From positions 1 to 28,014 of the forward strand of contig JAODBN010000081.1 in NCBI GenBank assembly GCA_025463965.1: DNA of 28,014 nt, given 5' to 3'. The notes beneath the pieces are model-generated. The model was given only the letters and a program-made list of their open reading frames with translations, did no database searches and was not told the DNA's origin. Source of the DNA: Acidimicrobiaceae bacterium. Its GTDB lineage: Bacteria; Actinomycetota; Acidimicrobiia; Acidimicrobiales; Bog-793. The position numbers were made by a program, and so were the translations under genes. The first letter of the stretch is position 1, and each line of letters begins with the position of its first letter. Shown here in pieces: positions 15,299-23,204 of the stretch.

Positions 15299-16255
15299 AT
15301 GAGCGACCGCCTGTCTCACTGGGAGCGCATCGCCTACCTGGGCCCCGAGGGAACTTTCACCGAGGAGGCGCTGCTCGGAGAGGCCGACCTCGCCTCGGCG
15401 GACTTGATGGCGACGGCGACCATCGAGGACGCAATCGCCGCAGTGGCCTCCGGAGACGCGGACGCCGCCTTCGTCCCGTTCGAGAACTCGATCGAAGGGC
15501 CGATCTCGGCCACCGTGGACCGTTTGATCTTCGGCGAAGACCTGCTCGTCCAGCGAGAGGTCGTGCTTGACATCCACCTCCATCTTCTCGGTCTTGCCGG
15601 AACGGCCCTCGGCGAGGTGCGCCAGGTCCTGTCGTATCCTCCGGCGCTCGCCCAGTGCCGCGACGCCCTGCTCGACCTCGTGCCCGGAGCGTCGCGCGTC
15701 GCCACGAGCTCGACGGCCGACGCGGCGCGCGTCGTCTCCGAGGAACGCCTTCGTGACGCGGCAGCGGTTGCTCCCCTCGTGTCCGCCAAGCTCTACGGCC
15801 TCGAGGTGCTCGCCCCCGAGATCGAGGACCACGACGGCAACCAGACACGCTTCGTCCTCGTGGCCAAGGATCGGGTCCCTCCGCCGTCCGGAAACGACCG
15901 GACTCTGCTTGTCTGCTTCCAGCAGGAGGATCGACCGGGCAGCCTCGTCGAGATCCTCGGCACCTTCGCCGCCCGCCGGCTGAACCTCAGCCGCCTCGTC
16001 TCCCGCCCGACCAAGCAGGCGCTCGGCGAGTACTGCTTTGTGATCGAGGCGGAGGGCCACGTCTCCGACCAGATGCTCGGCGACTGCCTGGCTGAGCTTC
16101 ACCGGATCCTCGGTGGTCTCCGCTTCCTCGGCTCCTATCCGGTCTCGGGTGCCCATGCCGAAGTGCGCAGGGCAGAGGTGGATCTGCGTCGTCGCTCGGC
16201 CGAGGAGTGGCTCACCGAGGTGCGCACCAGGATCTGGGAGGAACCCAGCATCTGA
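15299..16255 (+). CDS. pheA: Prephenate dehydratase
   Basis: This 318-residue enzyme converts prephenate to phenylpyruvate in phenylalanine synthesis. The catalytic domain begins IAYLGPEGTFTEEALL and contains VPFENSIEG and the catalytic NQTRFVLVA block. A C-terminal ACT domain (RPGSLVEILGTFAARRLNLSRLVSRPT) provides phenylalanine feedback, with the SRPT segment equivalent to the ESRP ligand motif. No chorismate mutase domain is fused. There is no Shine-Dalgarno sequence before the ATG; a TATCCT box 7 bases upstream suggests a leaderless message. A longer frame from 15233 would run into larB and is rejected. It is followed 35 bases later by tRNA-Ser. Confidence 0.94.
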   Translation: MSDRLSHWERIAYLGPEGTFTEEALLGEADLASADLMATATIEDAIAAVASGDADAAFVPFENSIEGPISATVDRLIFGEDLLVQREVVLDIHLHLLGLAGTALGEVRQVLSYPPALAQCRDALLDLVPGASRVATSSTADAARVVSEERLRDAAAVAPLVSAKLYGLEVLAPEIEDHDGNQTRFVLVAKDRVPPPSGNDRTLLVCFQQEDRPGSLVEILGTFAARRLNLSRLVSRPTKQALGEYCFVIEAEGHVSDQMLGDCLAELHRILGGLRFLGSYPVSGAHAEVRRAEVDLRRRSAEEWLTEVRTRIWEEPSI

Positions 16256-16290
16256 AAGGAGAACCCCGGACGCATGGCCCGGGTCGACTC

Positions 16291-16375
16291 GGAGGGATGG
16301 CAGAGCGGACGAATGCGACGGTCTTGAAAACCGTTGTGCTGCAAGGCACCGGGGGTTCGAATCCCCCTCCCTCCG
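16291..16375 (+). tRNA. tRNA-Ser (anticodon UGA)
   Basis: The acceptor stem GGAGGGA (16291-16297) pairs with TCCCTCC (16368-16374), with G as discriminator base. The anticodon stem ACGGT/ACCGT encloses loop CTTGAAA with anticodon TGA at 16325-16327. A long variable arm (GTGC..GCAC) typical of class II serine tRNA and the T-arm GGGGGTTCGAATCCCCC follow. CCA is not encoded. It would read UCA and related serine codons. Confidence 0.96.
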
Positions 16376-16379
16376 CTCT

Positions 16380-16409
16380 ATTCGACAGTGCGCGATTCGA
16401 CAGTGCGCG
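16380..16409. repeat. Exact 15-bp tandem repeat beside tRNA-Ser
   Basis: The unit attcgacagtgcgcg occurs twice head to tail (16380-16394 and 16395-16409), starting 5 bases after the tRNA. It separates the tRNA from the accessory-looking - strand genes. It may be a slippage duplication or a scar of an insertion event. Confidence 0.85.
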
Positions 16410-16465
16410 GCGCCGTTACGTGACGACGCTCACGCTGCTGATCGGCCATCCCAGCGGCGCTCGAC

Positions 16466-16867
16466 TCAGGCCTGGAGGTCGTATTCCAGCTCGTAATGGT
16501 GTGTCCCGTCTGCATCGATCGTGAGGTGGAGTGCGCCGAGGATGCCCGTCAGCTCGCCGTGCCCCGATCCGGGCGCCACCTCGTAGTGCAGGGTCTGTGA
16601 GCCCGCGTTCATGGTGCCGAACTGTTGCAACGCGAAGTCTCCCTCGCGCCCGCCGAGACGGCCGCGCACGATTTCGATGGCCACGTAGCCTGCTGCACCG
16701 GCTTGTGGGTCGCCGCACGAGAGCATCACACCCGCCCCGGTGGCCTCGAGATCACCATGGAAGCGCTTGGTTAGCTCGAACCGGCGAACCGAGCCATCGA
16801 GCTCGGCCGCACCGGACGCCAAGTCGACGTCGAAGGTCCCTCTTGCTGTGTTGTTCACAAATCGCAT
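16466..16867 (-). CDS. DUF3224 domain protein
   Basis: This 133-residue protein matches the DUF3224 pattern across its length: GTFDVDL near the start, RRFELTKRFHGDLEATGAGVMLS, GAAGYVAIEIVRGRLGGREGDFALQQFGTM, and a C-terminal SGHGELTGILGALHLTI ending HHYELEYDL. It is a small beta-barrel-like cytoplasmic protein of unknown function. The start chosen is ATG 16867, with GGGAAGGG about 12 bases upstream; an in-frame GTG further up would consume that site. A 203-base gap separates it from the pentapeptide gene on the same strand, so it may have its own promoter, though none is obvious. Confidence 0.88.
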   Translation of the reverse strand: MRFVNNTARGTFDVDLASGAAELDGSVRRFELTKRFHGDLEATGAGVMLSCGDPQAGAAGYVAIEIVRGRLGGREGDFALQQFGTMNAGSQTLHYEVAPGSGHGELTGILGALHLTIDADGTHHYELEYDLQA

Positions 16868-16953
16868 GATAATGACGACCCTTCCCTGCACGAGATGCCG
16901 CCGGGCTGGAACCCGGGTAGGAAGCCACCCAAACGGCCGCTTCCGAGGTCGTG

Positions 16954-16974
16954 AGCGGGCTCGAAGCGCCCGCT
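16954..16974 (-). terminator. Hairpin between pentapeptide and DUF3224 genes
   Basis: AGCGGGC at 16954-16960 pairs perfectly with GCCCGCT at 16968-16974 around a 7-base loop. It lies about 100 bases past the pentapeptide gene stop. No T-run follows on the - strand, so termination is only possible. Nothing else was recognised in this 203-base gap. Confidence 0.35.
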
Positions 16975-17070
16975 GCGTCTGAGTCGCTGCGTGAAATGTT
17001 GCGCCAACGCGCGCGTTGTCCGGATGCTCCGCGCCAGAGGTTCCCCCGAGCGGGGCGCTCACGGAAGAGA

Positions 17071-18000
17071 TTACGGAAAGGTCGCCCGATCGACGTGACG
17101 GAGCTGCTCGAACGAGCTGGTGTCGAGCTCGGCTCCCGTGAAATCTGCCTCCGAAACGTCGACGGAGGTGAAGTTGCACTCGGTGAGCACCGCACCGCTG
17201 AAGCTCGTCCGCACGAGCGAGCCGGTGGAGAACGTGCACTCGCTCCACCGACTCCTGGCGAACCGGGCCCCGGTGAAGTCCGCACCGCTCAGGGTGCACT
17301 CGAGCAGAGCGGCACCTTCTAGGTCAGCGTCGAGCGCGGAAGCATCAACGAGGTTGCACGCGTTCAGGCGGGCGTCCTTGAGGCGCCCGCCGTCCAGCCG
17401 TGCTCCGTTCAGGTCCACGTAGTCGAGACTGGCGCCGGACAGGTTCACGGCGGAGAGGTCAGCGCGGTCGAGCTCGACGCGGGCGAACGCCGCGCCGGAC
17501 AGATCGGCTCCTATCGCCGAGGCGCCCGAGAGGATGGCGCCGTCGAGCTTGACCTCCCGGAGGATCGCTCCATCGAGGCGGGCGCCGGAGCAGTGTGCGC
17601 CGCGCAGATCTGCCGCGCCGAGATCTGCGCCGGACAGGTCCGCCGACAGTAGGAGCGGCCCGGGCCCATTTCCACGGCGCTCGTTGAATGCGTCCGGGTC
17701 CTTCCACAGCAGGAGCAGCAGCTCTACCGGCTCAGGGTCTCCGCGCAGCTGAAGGCCGTCGGTGATCGTCCCCTGCAGGCGGGCGCTCGACAGAGACGCC
17801 GCAGAGGCCGTCGCTCCCGAGAGGTCCGACCGGGACAGGTCACAGCCGGTGAAGTCGGCGGAGGAGAGGTCGAGGCCGGACAGGTCGACCTCGCTCAGGT
17901 CGAGGCGAGCGCCACCGAGACTTCTCTTGAGCTGGTTGAAGCCTGGGACGTCCTCACGCAGCAGTGCCACGTAGGACGCCTTGGCCCGGCTTTTGGGCAT
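17071..18000 (-). CDS. Pentapeptide-repeat protein
   Basis: This 309-residue protein is made mostly of A(D/N)LxG-type pentapeptides, predicted to form a right-handed quadrilateral beta-helix. A first block runs about 31-75, then comes a non-repeat insert of about 40 residues (76-118, including PVELLLLLWKDPDAF), then a long block from about 119 to the C-terminus. No signal peptide or membrane segment is seen. Known members include DNA mimics protecting gyrase, effectors and structural proteins; the function here is unknown. Its ATG overlaps the TGA of the upstream 608-residue protein by one base (TGATG), so the two are translationally coupled and likely work together. Confidence 0.9.
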   Translation of the reverse strand: MPKSRAKASYVALLREDVPGFNQLKRSLGGARLDLSEVDLSGLDLSSADFTGCDLSRSDLSGATASAASLSSARLQGTITDGLQLRGDPEPVELLLLLWKDPDAFNERRGNGPGPLLLSADLSGADLGAADLRGAHCSGARLDGAILREVKLDGAILSGASAIGADLSGAAFARVELDRADLSAVNLSGASLDYVDLNGARLDGGRLKDARLNACNLVDASALDADLEGAALLECTLSGADFTGARFARSRWSECTFSTGSLVRTSFSGAVLTECNFTSVDVSEADFTGAELDTSSFEQLRHVDRATFP

Positions 18001-19826
18001 CAGCTGGTCTTCTGTCCAGCCTTGCGCGCCTCGACGTTGAGCTCGATGCTGACTTCGGTCAATTTGCGGTCCAGAGCCGAGATGGAGCCGACGCCCATCT
18101 CTGCTACGTAGCCCTTGGCGTGCTCCTCTTTGTCGTGCTCGCTGATCGTTCGATAGTCCTTGCTCGTCGGCACCGCATCGCCGGTTGCATTTCCTGCGAC
18201 GTCCTTCTTGCGCAGGGCGCCAGCATCGTCGCGACCGGCGCCGATTGCCCGCTCGTCGATCCGCTTGTTGTCCGCGTCGAGCGCCTCTCCCTGGCGGATG
18301 GCGAGCAGTCGTCCCTCCGAGTCGCGCAGCGCCTCGACCGGCTTGGTCAGCTTGATTCCGGACACCTTGAGGTGCACGGCCGCGTCGAGGAATCGGAAGG
18401 CGTATTTGGAGCTGGCCACGGCGAAGTGGACGAACTCAGCGCCCGTCGCGTCGCCGCCCCCATGGTGGGCGATCTCCTTTTTGAAGTCGCCGAAGTTCTC
18501 GTTGGCCGACTGGAAGTACTCGGGAGCGCCGAGCTCGACCTTCCAGGCGCCCTGCATGTTGCCCACCACGTGATAGAGGGTGCCTGCGGAGAAGTAGGGC
18601 TCGTTGGCAAAGAGCATCGCCTTGCTCTTGGCTTTGCGGATCTCGATCGTGAGCTGGCTCCACCGTGGGCTTCCGGTCGCTGCTGTCGGGTCGCCGGCAA
18701 GGGCTGCGCGCGCCGCCTCGAGGCGTCCGACCTCCATCAGCTGTGCTTCATACTCGCGGTTCGCCGCCTCCACGCCCTCTGCCCCCGACTCGAGCTCCTC
18801 CACGATCTGGGAGTCGCTCTTTCCCGCCTTGCGCAGCGCCTTGACCTTCTGCTCGGGCAGGCGCCCGATGAGGCTGCCGACGTAGCTCGTCCGGAAGGTG
18901 GCGTCGGCGGCGTCGAACTGCTTGCGCGCAGTTGCCTGCTGGGCCTCGGGAAGAGAGAAGACGATGCGGTTCACGAACATGGACCAGTTGCCCTTGGACA
19001 TGTTCTTTCGCGCTTTGACCAGCGCGTTGATGTCCTGGATCTGCTCGTCCTCGGCCTGACCGGCCGTGGTCATCTTGGTTGCTTCGTCGTCGCGCTTCGC
19101 GCCCGCCGGCTTTCCGCCGAGGAAGTCCTCCGCGTAGACGTTGGTGTCGAAGACGGTGCCCGACTCGCTCGACCAGTCCTCGCGGAACTGTTTGTTGAAG
19201 CCGACCACGGCGGGCGCGGCCGCCTGCATCGGACCGAGGAAAGTGACGTCGTAGTCCGAGCTGAGCGCGGTGCTTCCCACTGCGCGAGCCCCGACGCCGT
19301 AGGTGGCCTTCATCTTGGCGAGCAGCTCGTCGACGTAGAGCTTGCGGTAGTCGACGATGCGCTTCATCGTTCCCGGCCCGTCCGCACCGGCCTCTGCGCC
19401 GAGGTACTTCTTCTTGACACCCTTCCAGGTCGTTCCCGCCGCGCCGATGAGCGCCCGTTCAGGGGTCGCCGTGCGGTACACCGAGGCGGGCGCGGTGACG
19501 GGGGCGGAGATGGCGGAGGCGGAGGCGCTAGAGCCTGCCGTTGCGGTGCCACCGCTCCCGGCGGCCGCCGTGTTGCTCGACGAGGTCGTGATGGGGGTCG
19601 TCACCGCAGGAGTGGAGCTCGCGGCGGTGGAAGGAGGCGCCAGCGTGTCCGTGCCGTCGCGCTGCACGGGAGCCGAGGTGCCGGGACGGGCGACGAGCGA
19701 GGAGACAGCGCGATTGCCGGCCATCCGCTGGAGACCGAGGATCCCGTTCTTCGCACCGGCAGGTGAACTCGCTCGCCGGGTCCGCTTTACGGCTGGCGGT
19801 GCCTGATGCGCTCTTTCGTGCTCCAC
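18000..19826 (-). CDS. eCIS-cargo-like protein with possible nucleotidyltransferase domain
   Basis: This 608-residue protein is not a family I can name. The N-terminus carries ILGLQRMAGNRAVSSLV (29-45) and VQRDG (54-58), resembling the LQRxxGNxAV segment found at the start of many proteins linked to extracellular contractile injection systems (DUF4157-type cargo). A Ser/Thr/Ala-rich low-complexity linker spans about 59-118. The folded part contains AVGSTALSSDYDVTF (182-196), which looks like the G-S...D-x-D metal site of polymerase-beta-type nucleotidyltransferases, with Asp227 in VFDTNVY as possible third carboxylate. The C-terminal third is charged and helical. GTG start 19826 has GGAG 5 bases upstream. 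The nucleotidyltransferase reading is tentative because the spacing is short. It is coupled to the pentapeptide gene. Confidence 0.75.
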   Translation of the reverse strand: MEHERAHQAPPAVKRTRRASSPAGAKNGILGLQRMAGNRAVSSLVARPGTSAPVQRDGTDTLAPPSTAASSTPAVTTPITTSSSNTAAAGSGGTATAGSSASASAISAPVTAPASVYRTATPERALIGAAGTTWKGVKKKYLGAEAGADGPGTMKRIVDYRKLYVDELLAKMKATYGVGARAVGSTALSSDYDVTFLGPMQAAAPAVVGFNKQFREDWSSESGTVFDTNVYAEDFLGGKPAGAKRDDEATKMTTAGQAEDEQIQDINALVKARKNMSKGNWSMFVNRIVFSLPEAQQATARKQFDAADATFRTSYVGSLIGRLPEQKVKALRKAGKSDSQIVEELESGAEGVEAANREYEAQLMEVGRLEAARAALAGDPTAATGSPRWSQLTIEIRKAKSKAMLFANEPYFSAGTLYHVVGNMQGAWKVELGAPEYFQSANENFGDFKKEIAHHGGGDATGAEFVHFAVASSKYAFRFLDAAVHLKVSGIKLTKPVEALRDSEGRLLAIRQGEALDADNKRIDERAIGAGRDDAGALRKKDVAGNATGDAVPTSKDYRTISEHDKEEHAKGYVAEMGVGSISALDRKLTEVSIELNVEARKAGQKTS

Positions 19827-19992
19827 GTCGGCTCCGCTCTGGGACTTTCAAGGATGTTACTCGGCGTTTCCCGCAAGAATCGAGGGCCGGCGGAGCGCCA
19901 TCCGCCCGGCCAGTAGCTACGTTGAACCGGTCGGCCGCTGCGGGGACGGTCGTTGTCAGGTCCGCATCTGCGCGTACGGGGAGGCACCGAGG

Positions 19993-21066
19993 ATGAGTGT
20001 TGCTGCAGGTCAGTCGTCGAGCGCGGCGTCCATTCCTTGCCGACGGGCCAGCAGACATCGCCGCTTTTCACGCCTGTTTCCCGGCGGCGCGCTCGTCGTG
20101 GCCACGCTTGCGCTCGCGGCAGCCGGGATGGGAACCGCCGGCGCGCAGGGCCGCTCCTCTCGTTCCGGGGCCGCCGCCTCGGGCAAGGGGTCGGTGAACG
20201 TCGCCTACGCCGGCTCGCTCCAGTTCTTGAACGAGAAGGTCGTCGGGCCGCAGTTCTCGACGACCACCGGTTATGGCTACGCCGGCGAGGGGTCGGGGTC
20301 CTATGCGGTCGCAAAGGAGATCGTCGCCCACGAGATCTTTCCAAACGTCTTCGTCAGCGTGGGAAGCGGGCCGATCAACGAGCTGCGCCCGACCTACACC
20401 CGCTGGGCAGTCGAGTTCGCCGCTGACCCGCTGGTGATCGCGTTCAATGCCCACAGCCGCTACGCATCTGCGCTCGAGGCGGTGGCGAGCGGCAAGCAGC
20501 CACTCGCCAAGCTCTTCGACCTGCTGGCGACCCCGGGCTTCCGCCTCGGCAGGACTGACCCATCCACCGATCCCCAGGGCCAGGGCTTCGTGATGATGAT
20601 GGAGGCGGCCCAGGCGACTCTGCACCTGCCGACCGGGACCGCGAGCCGCATCCTTGGCCCACTCGAGAACCCGAGCCAGATCTTCGCGGAGACGGCGCTC
20701 GAGTCCTTCCTCGAGGCGGGCCAGCTCGACGCCGCGAGCGCCTACCGTGCCCAGGCCATCGAGCTCCATCTCGACTACATCACGTTGCCCAACCCGATCA
20801 ACTTCGGTGAGCCTGCCGACGCCGCTTCGTACGCTCGCTACGGCCTCACGCTGCCGAGCGGCAAGAAGATCCACGGCACGCCGCTCGTCCTCGAGGTGAC
20901 CACGGTGGGCACGCCCACCGCGCCCGGGGAGGCCTTCGTCCGGTTCCTCCTGTCGTCCTCCGGACGGACAGACCTGCGCCAGTCGGGGTTCACGCTGCTC
21001 GCCCCGAGACTGCTCGGCAGCCGCACCATGGTGCCGGCTGCAGTGCGCGCCTCGTTGCCCGCCTGA
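19993..21066 (+). CDS. WtpA/ModA-like tungstate/molybdate-type solute-binding protein
   Basis: This 357-residue exported protein resembles the WtpA class of oxyanion-binding proteins. It has an Arg-rich n-region, a hydrophobic core at about 31-50 and a likely cleavage near AGAQG. The mature part begins NVAYAGSLQFLNEKVVGPQF, with YTRWAVEFAADPLVIAFNAHSRYA (135-158) and FRLGRTDPSTDP (183-194), all at positions typical of the family. The usual DPCGYR motif is changed to DPQGQG. No permease or ATPase gene is adjacent, so it is an orphan binding protein; ligand could be tungstate, molybdate or another small anion. The GAGG overlapping the ATG, plus GGAGG 9 bases upstream, may serve as ribosome site. 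Confidence 0.8.
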   Translation: MSVAAGQSSSAASIPCRRASRHRRFSRLFPGGALVVATLALAAAGMGTAGAQGRSSRSGAAASGKGSVNVAYAGSLQFLNEKVVGPQFSTTTGYGYAGEGSGSYAVAKEIVAHEIFPNVFVSVGSGPINELRPTYTRWAVEFAADPLVIAFNAHSRYASALEAVASGKQPLAKLFDLLATPGFRLGRTDPSTDPQGQGFVMMMEAAQATLHLPTGTASRILGPLENPSQIFAETALESFLEAGQLDAASAYRAQAIELHLDYITLPNPINFGEPADAASYARYGLTLPSGKKIHGTPLVLEVTTVGTPTAPGEAFVRFLLSSSGRTDLRQSGFTLLAPRLLGSRTMVPAAVRASLPA

Positions 21067-21109
21067 GCGGGCCGACATCGGCCGGGCGTCCCCGGGGTAG
21101 GGGCCGCCC

Positions 21110-22753
21110 ATGCCCGATGCCGTCGTCGTGGGGGCCGGCCCGAACGGGCTGGTCGCGGCCAACCTGCTCGCAGACGCGGGGTGGGAGGTCGTCCTGCTCG
21201 AGGCGCAGCCCGAGCCGGGCGGCGCGGTCAGCAGCGCCGGCTACCTGGGAGAGGGCTACGTCGCCGACGTCTGCTCAGCCTTTTACCCCCTCGCTGCGGC
21301 CTCGCCGGTCATCGAGGGGCTCGCTCTCGAGGACTTCGGCCTGACCTGGCGGCGGGCCCCGGCGGTGCTTGCCCATCCGCGTCGAGACGCGCCGGCGGCG
21401 ATGCTGTGGGAGGACCTCGAGCGCACCGCCGACCGCCTCGAGGCCGACGCCCGTTCCGACGGCGCGGCATGGCGAGGTCTCACCGAGCGCTTCGATCTCG
21501 TCGCAGAGTCACTCCTCGCGGGACTGTTCACCCCCTTCCCGCCGGTTCGCGCCGGGGCGGGGCTGCTGCGCCGCCTCGGAGCGTCCGGTGCGCTGCGCTT
21601 GGCGCGCCTCGCTGTGCTGCCTGTCCGACGTCTCGTCGAAGAGGAGTTCTCGGGCGAGGCGGCTGCCCTCTTGCTCGCGGGCAGCGCATTGCACGCGGAT
21701 CTCGCTCCGGAGTCCGCAGGCAGCGCCTTTTTCGGCTGGCTGCTCACCATGCTCGGACAGCGCCACGGCTTTCCGGTGCCCGAGGGGGGAGCGCAGGCGC
21801 TCACGAGCGCGCTCGTCCAGCGCTTTCAGGCACGCGGTGGCGTGCTCCACTGCTCGTCCGAGGTGAGCACGATCGAGGTGCGGGCTGGGCGAGCAGTCGG
21901 GGTGGTGACCGACTCGGGCGAGCGGTACGGGGCCACGCGGGCCGTCCTCGCGGACGTCGCGGTCACCCGCCTGTACGGCGGGCTCGTCGGATGGGAGCAC
22001 CTGCCGGCCTCCCTTCCGTCTGACCTTTCCCGCTTCGAATGGGACGCCTCGACCTTCAAAGTCGACTGGGCACTCGAGGGAGGCGTTCCCTGGGAGGACG
22101 CCACCGTGGGCGAAGCGGGCACCGTCCACCTCGCGGAGAGCGTCGACGAGCTCAGTCAGCACTACGCCGAGCTTTCCCAGGGGCGGGTGCCGGCTCGTCC
22201 GTTCGTGCTCTTCGGCCAGGCCAACAAAGCGGATCCTTCCCGCTCTCCCGCCGGCTCGGAGGTGGCCTGGGCCTATACCCACGTGCCGCGAGACGTCCGA
22301 GGTGACGCCGGTGGCGAAGGACTCTCGGGGCGCTGGAGCGCCGAAGAATCCGAGGCGTTCGTCGCCCGGATCGAGGGCCAGGTGGAGCGCTACGCCCCCG
22401 GGTTCTCGTCCCGGGTGCGCGCCCGGGTGGTGCACGACCCAGGTGCCATCGAGGCCCACGACGCGAACCTCGACCGAGGCTCTATCAACGGGGGGACGAG
22501 CGCCTTGCACCAACAGCTGGTGTTCCGACCGGTTCCCGGACTCGGGCGCCCGGAGACCCCGATCGAACGGCTCTATCTCGCTTCGGCCTCAGCGCACCCC
22601 GGTGGGGGGGTGCACGGGGCCTGCGGGTCGAACGCCGCTCGCGTCGCCCTGGCGAATGACCGTGCCGGGCGCCGACTCGTCGGCGCCCCGGTCATTCGGG
22701 CGGTGCTCCGTTCGCTCGAGGGACTCCCGCCCGGGTTTCGACGACCCGCTTGA
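21110..22753 (+). CDS. Phytoene-dehydrogenase-like FAD-dependent oxidoreductase
   Basis: This 547-residue protein starts with a dinucleotide-binding fold, VVVGAGPNGLVAANLLADAGWEVVLLEAQPEPGG (5-38), as in CrtI/CrtN-type and related NAD(P)/FAD oxidoreductases. A C-terminal segment with LYLASASAHPGGGVHGACG closes the FAD site as in phytoene desaturases. Known relatives desaturate or oxidise carotenoids and other lipophilic substrates; the present substrate is unknown and no carotenoid genes are nearby. The ATG follows the solute-binding protein gene by 43 bases with only weak G-rich sequence upstream. Its 3' end overlaps the convergent SRPBCC gene by 62 bases. Confidence 0.9.
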   Translation: MPDAVVVGAGPNGLVAANLLADAGWEVVLLEAQPEPGGAVSSAGYLGEGYVADVCSAFYPLAAASPVIEGLALEDFGLTWRRAPAVLAHPRRDAPAAMLWEDLERTADRLEADARSDGAAWRGLTERFDLVAESLLAGLFTPFPPVRAGAGLLRRLGASGALRLARLAVLPVRRLVEEEFSGEAAALLLAGSALHADLAPESAGSAFFGWLLTMLGQRHGFPVPEGGAQALTSALVQRFQARGGVLHCSSEVSTIEVRAGRAVGVVTDSGERYGATRAVLADVAVTRLYGGLVGWEHLPASLPSDLSRFEWDASTFKVDWALEGGVPWEDATVGEAGTVHLAESVDELSQHYAELSQGRVPARPFVLFGQANKADPSRSPAGSEVAWAYTHVPRDVRGDAGGEGLSGRWSAEESEAFVARIEGQVERYAPGFSSRVRARVVHDPGAIEAHDANLDRGSINGGTSALHQQLVFRPVPGLGRPETPIERLYLASASAHPGGGVHGACGSNAARVALANDRAGRRLVGAPVIRAVLRSLEGLPPGFRRPA

Positions 22754-23162
22754 GCCGCCCGAGCGTGGGACGGTTCCGGAGTGCGAGCGCCGCGTCGACG
22801 ATCGGGTTCTGCAAGAGGAGCGGGTGACCCCGCAGCGGGTGCTCGTCGAAGATGACGAGCGTCTCGTCTGTGCCCCATGGCAGGACCTCGATCGAGACCC
22901 TGGCCGTCCCGATCGGGCGCCCTGAGGCCTCGAGCTCGAGATGGTGCATCTCCTTCACGAAGCGCACGGTGGTCCGGTCGGCGAGCTCGAGGGGCCCAAC
23001 GCCGGCGCGGTAGTGGATGCTCGTTCCGAGCGCGGGCCAGCCCGGGTCGACCGCTCGGATCTCTTGGGTGCCGACCACCCAGTCGGCGTAGGACCACCCG
23101 TCGGCCAGCACTTCCCAGACCTTGTCGGGTGGCGTCTCGATCACCATGTTGCGAATCGCCAC
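22692..23162 (-). CDS. SRPBCC-family (START-like) protein
   Basis: This 156-residue protein belongs to the SRPBCC / polyketide cyclase-like superfamily, which forms a helix-grip cavity for hydrophobic ligands. The beginning VAIRNMVIETPPDKVWEVLADGWSYADWVVGT is typical, followed by strands with GTSIHYRAGVGPLELADRT and a long C-terminal helix. The start is the GTG at 23162 because a strong GGAGGAG lies immediately upstream at ideal spacing; a TTG at 23183 would include that site in the coding region. It converges with the FAD oxidoreductase, a pairing suggestive of related lipophilic substrates. Ligand unknown. Confidence 0.87.
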   Translation of the reverse strand: MAIRNMVIETPPDKVWEVLADGWSYADWVVGTQEIRAVDPGWPALGTSIHYRAGVGPLELADRTTVRFVKEMHHLELEASGRPIGTARVSIEVLPWGTDETLVIFDEHPLRGHPLLLQNPIVDAALALRNRPTLGRLKRVVETRAGVPRANGAPPE

Positions 23163-23204
23163 GGGCTCCTCCCGGCTCGGCAAGGCGGCGGGGTGCCACC
23201 CGAC

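Noticed and set aside
16274..16327. 17-codon ORF with AAAGGAG running into the tRNA-Ser gene
   Set aside because: It is mostly tRNA sequence; the purine run after pheA is probably incidental.
17964..19766. 600-codon open frame antisense to the cargo-like gene
   Set aside because: The - strand frame has the eCIS-type N-terminus, a good ribosome site and coupling to the next gene; the + strand translation has no recognisable motif.
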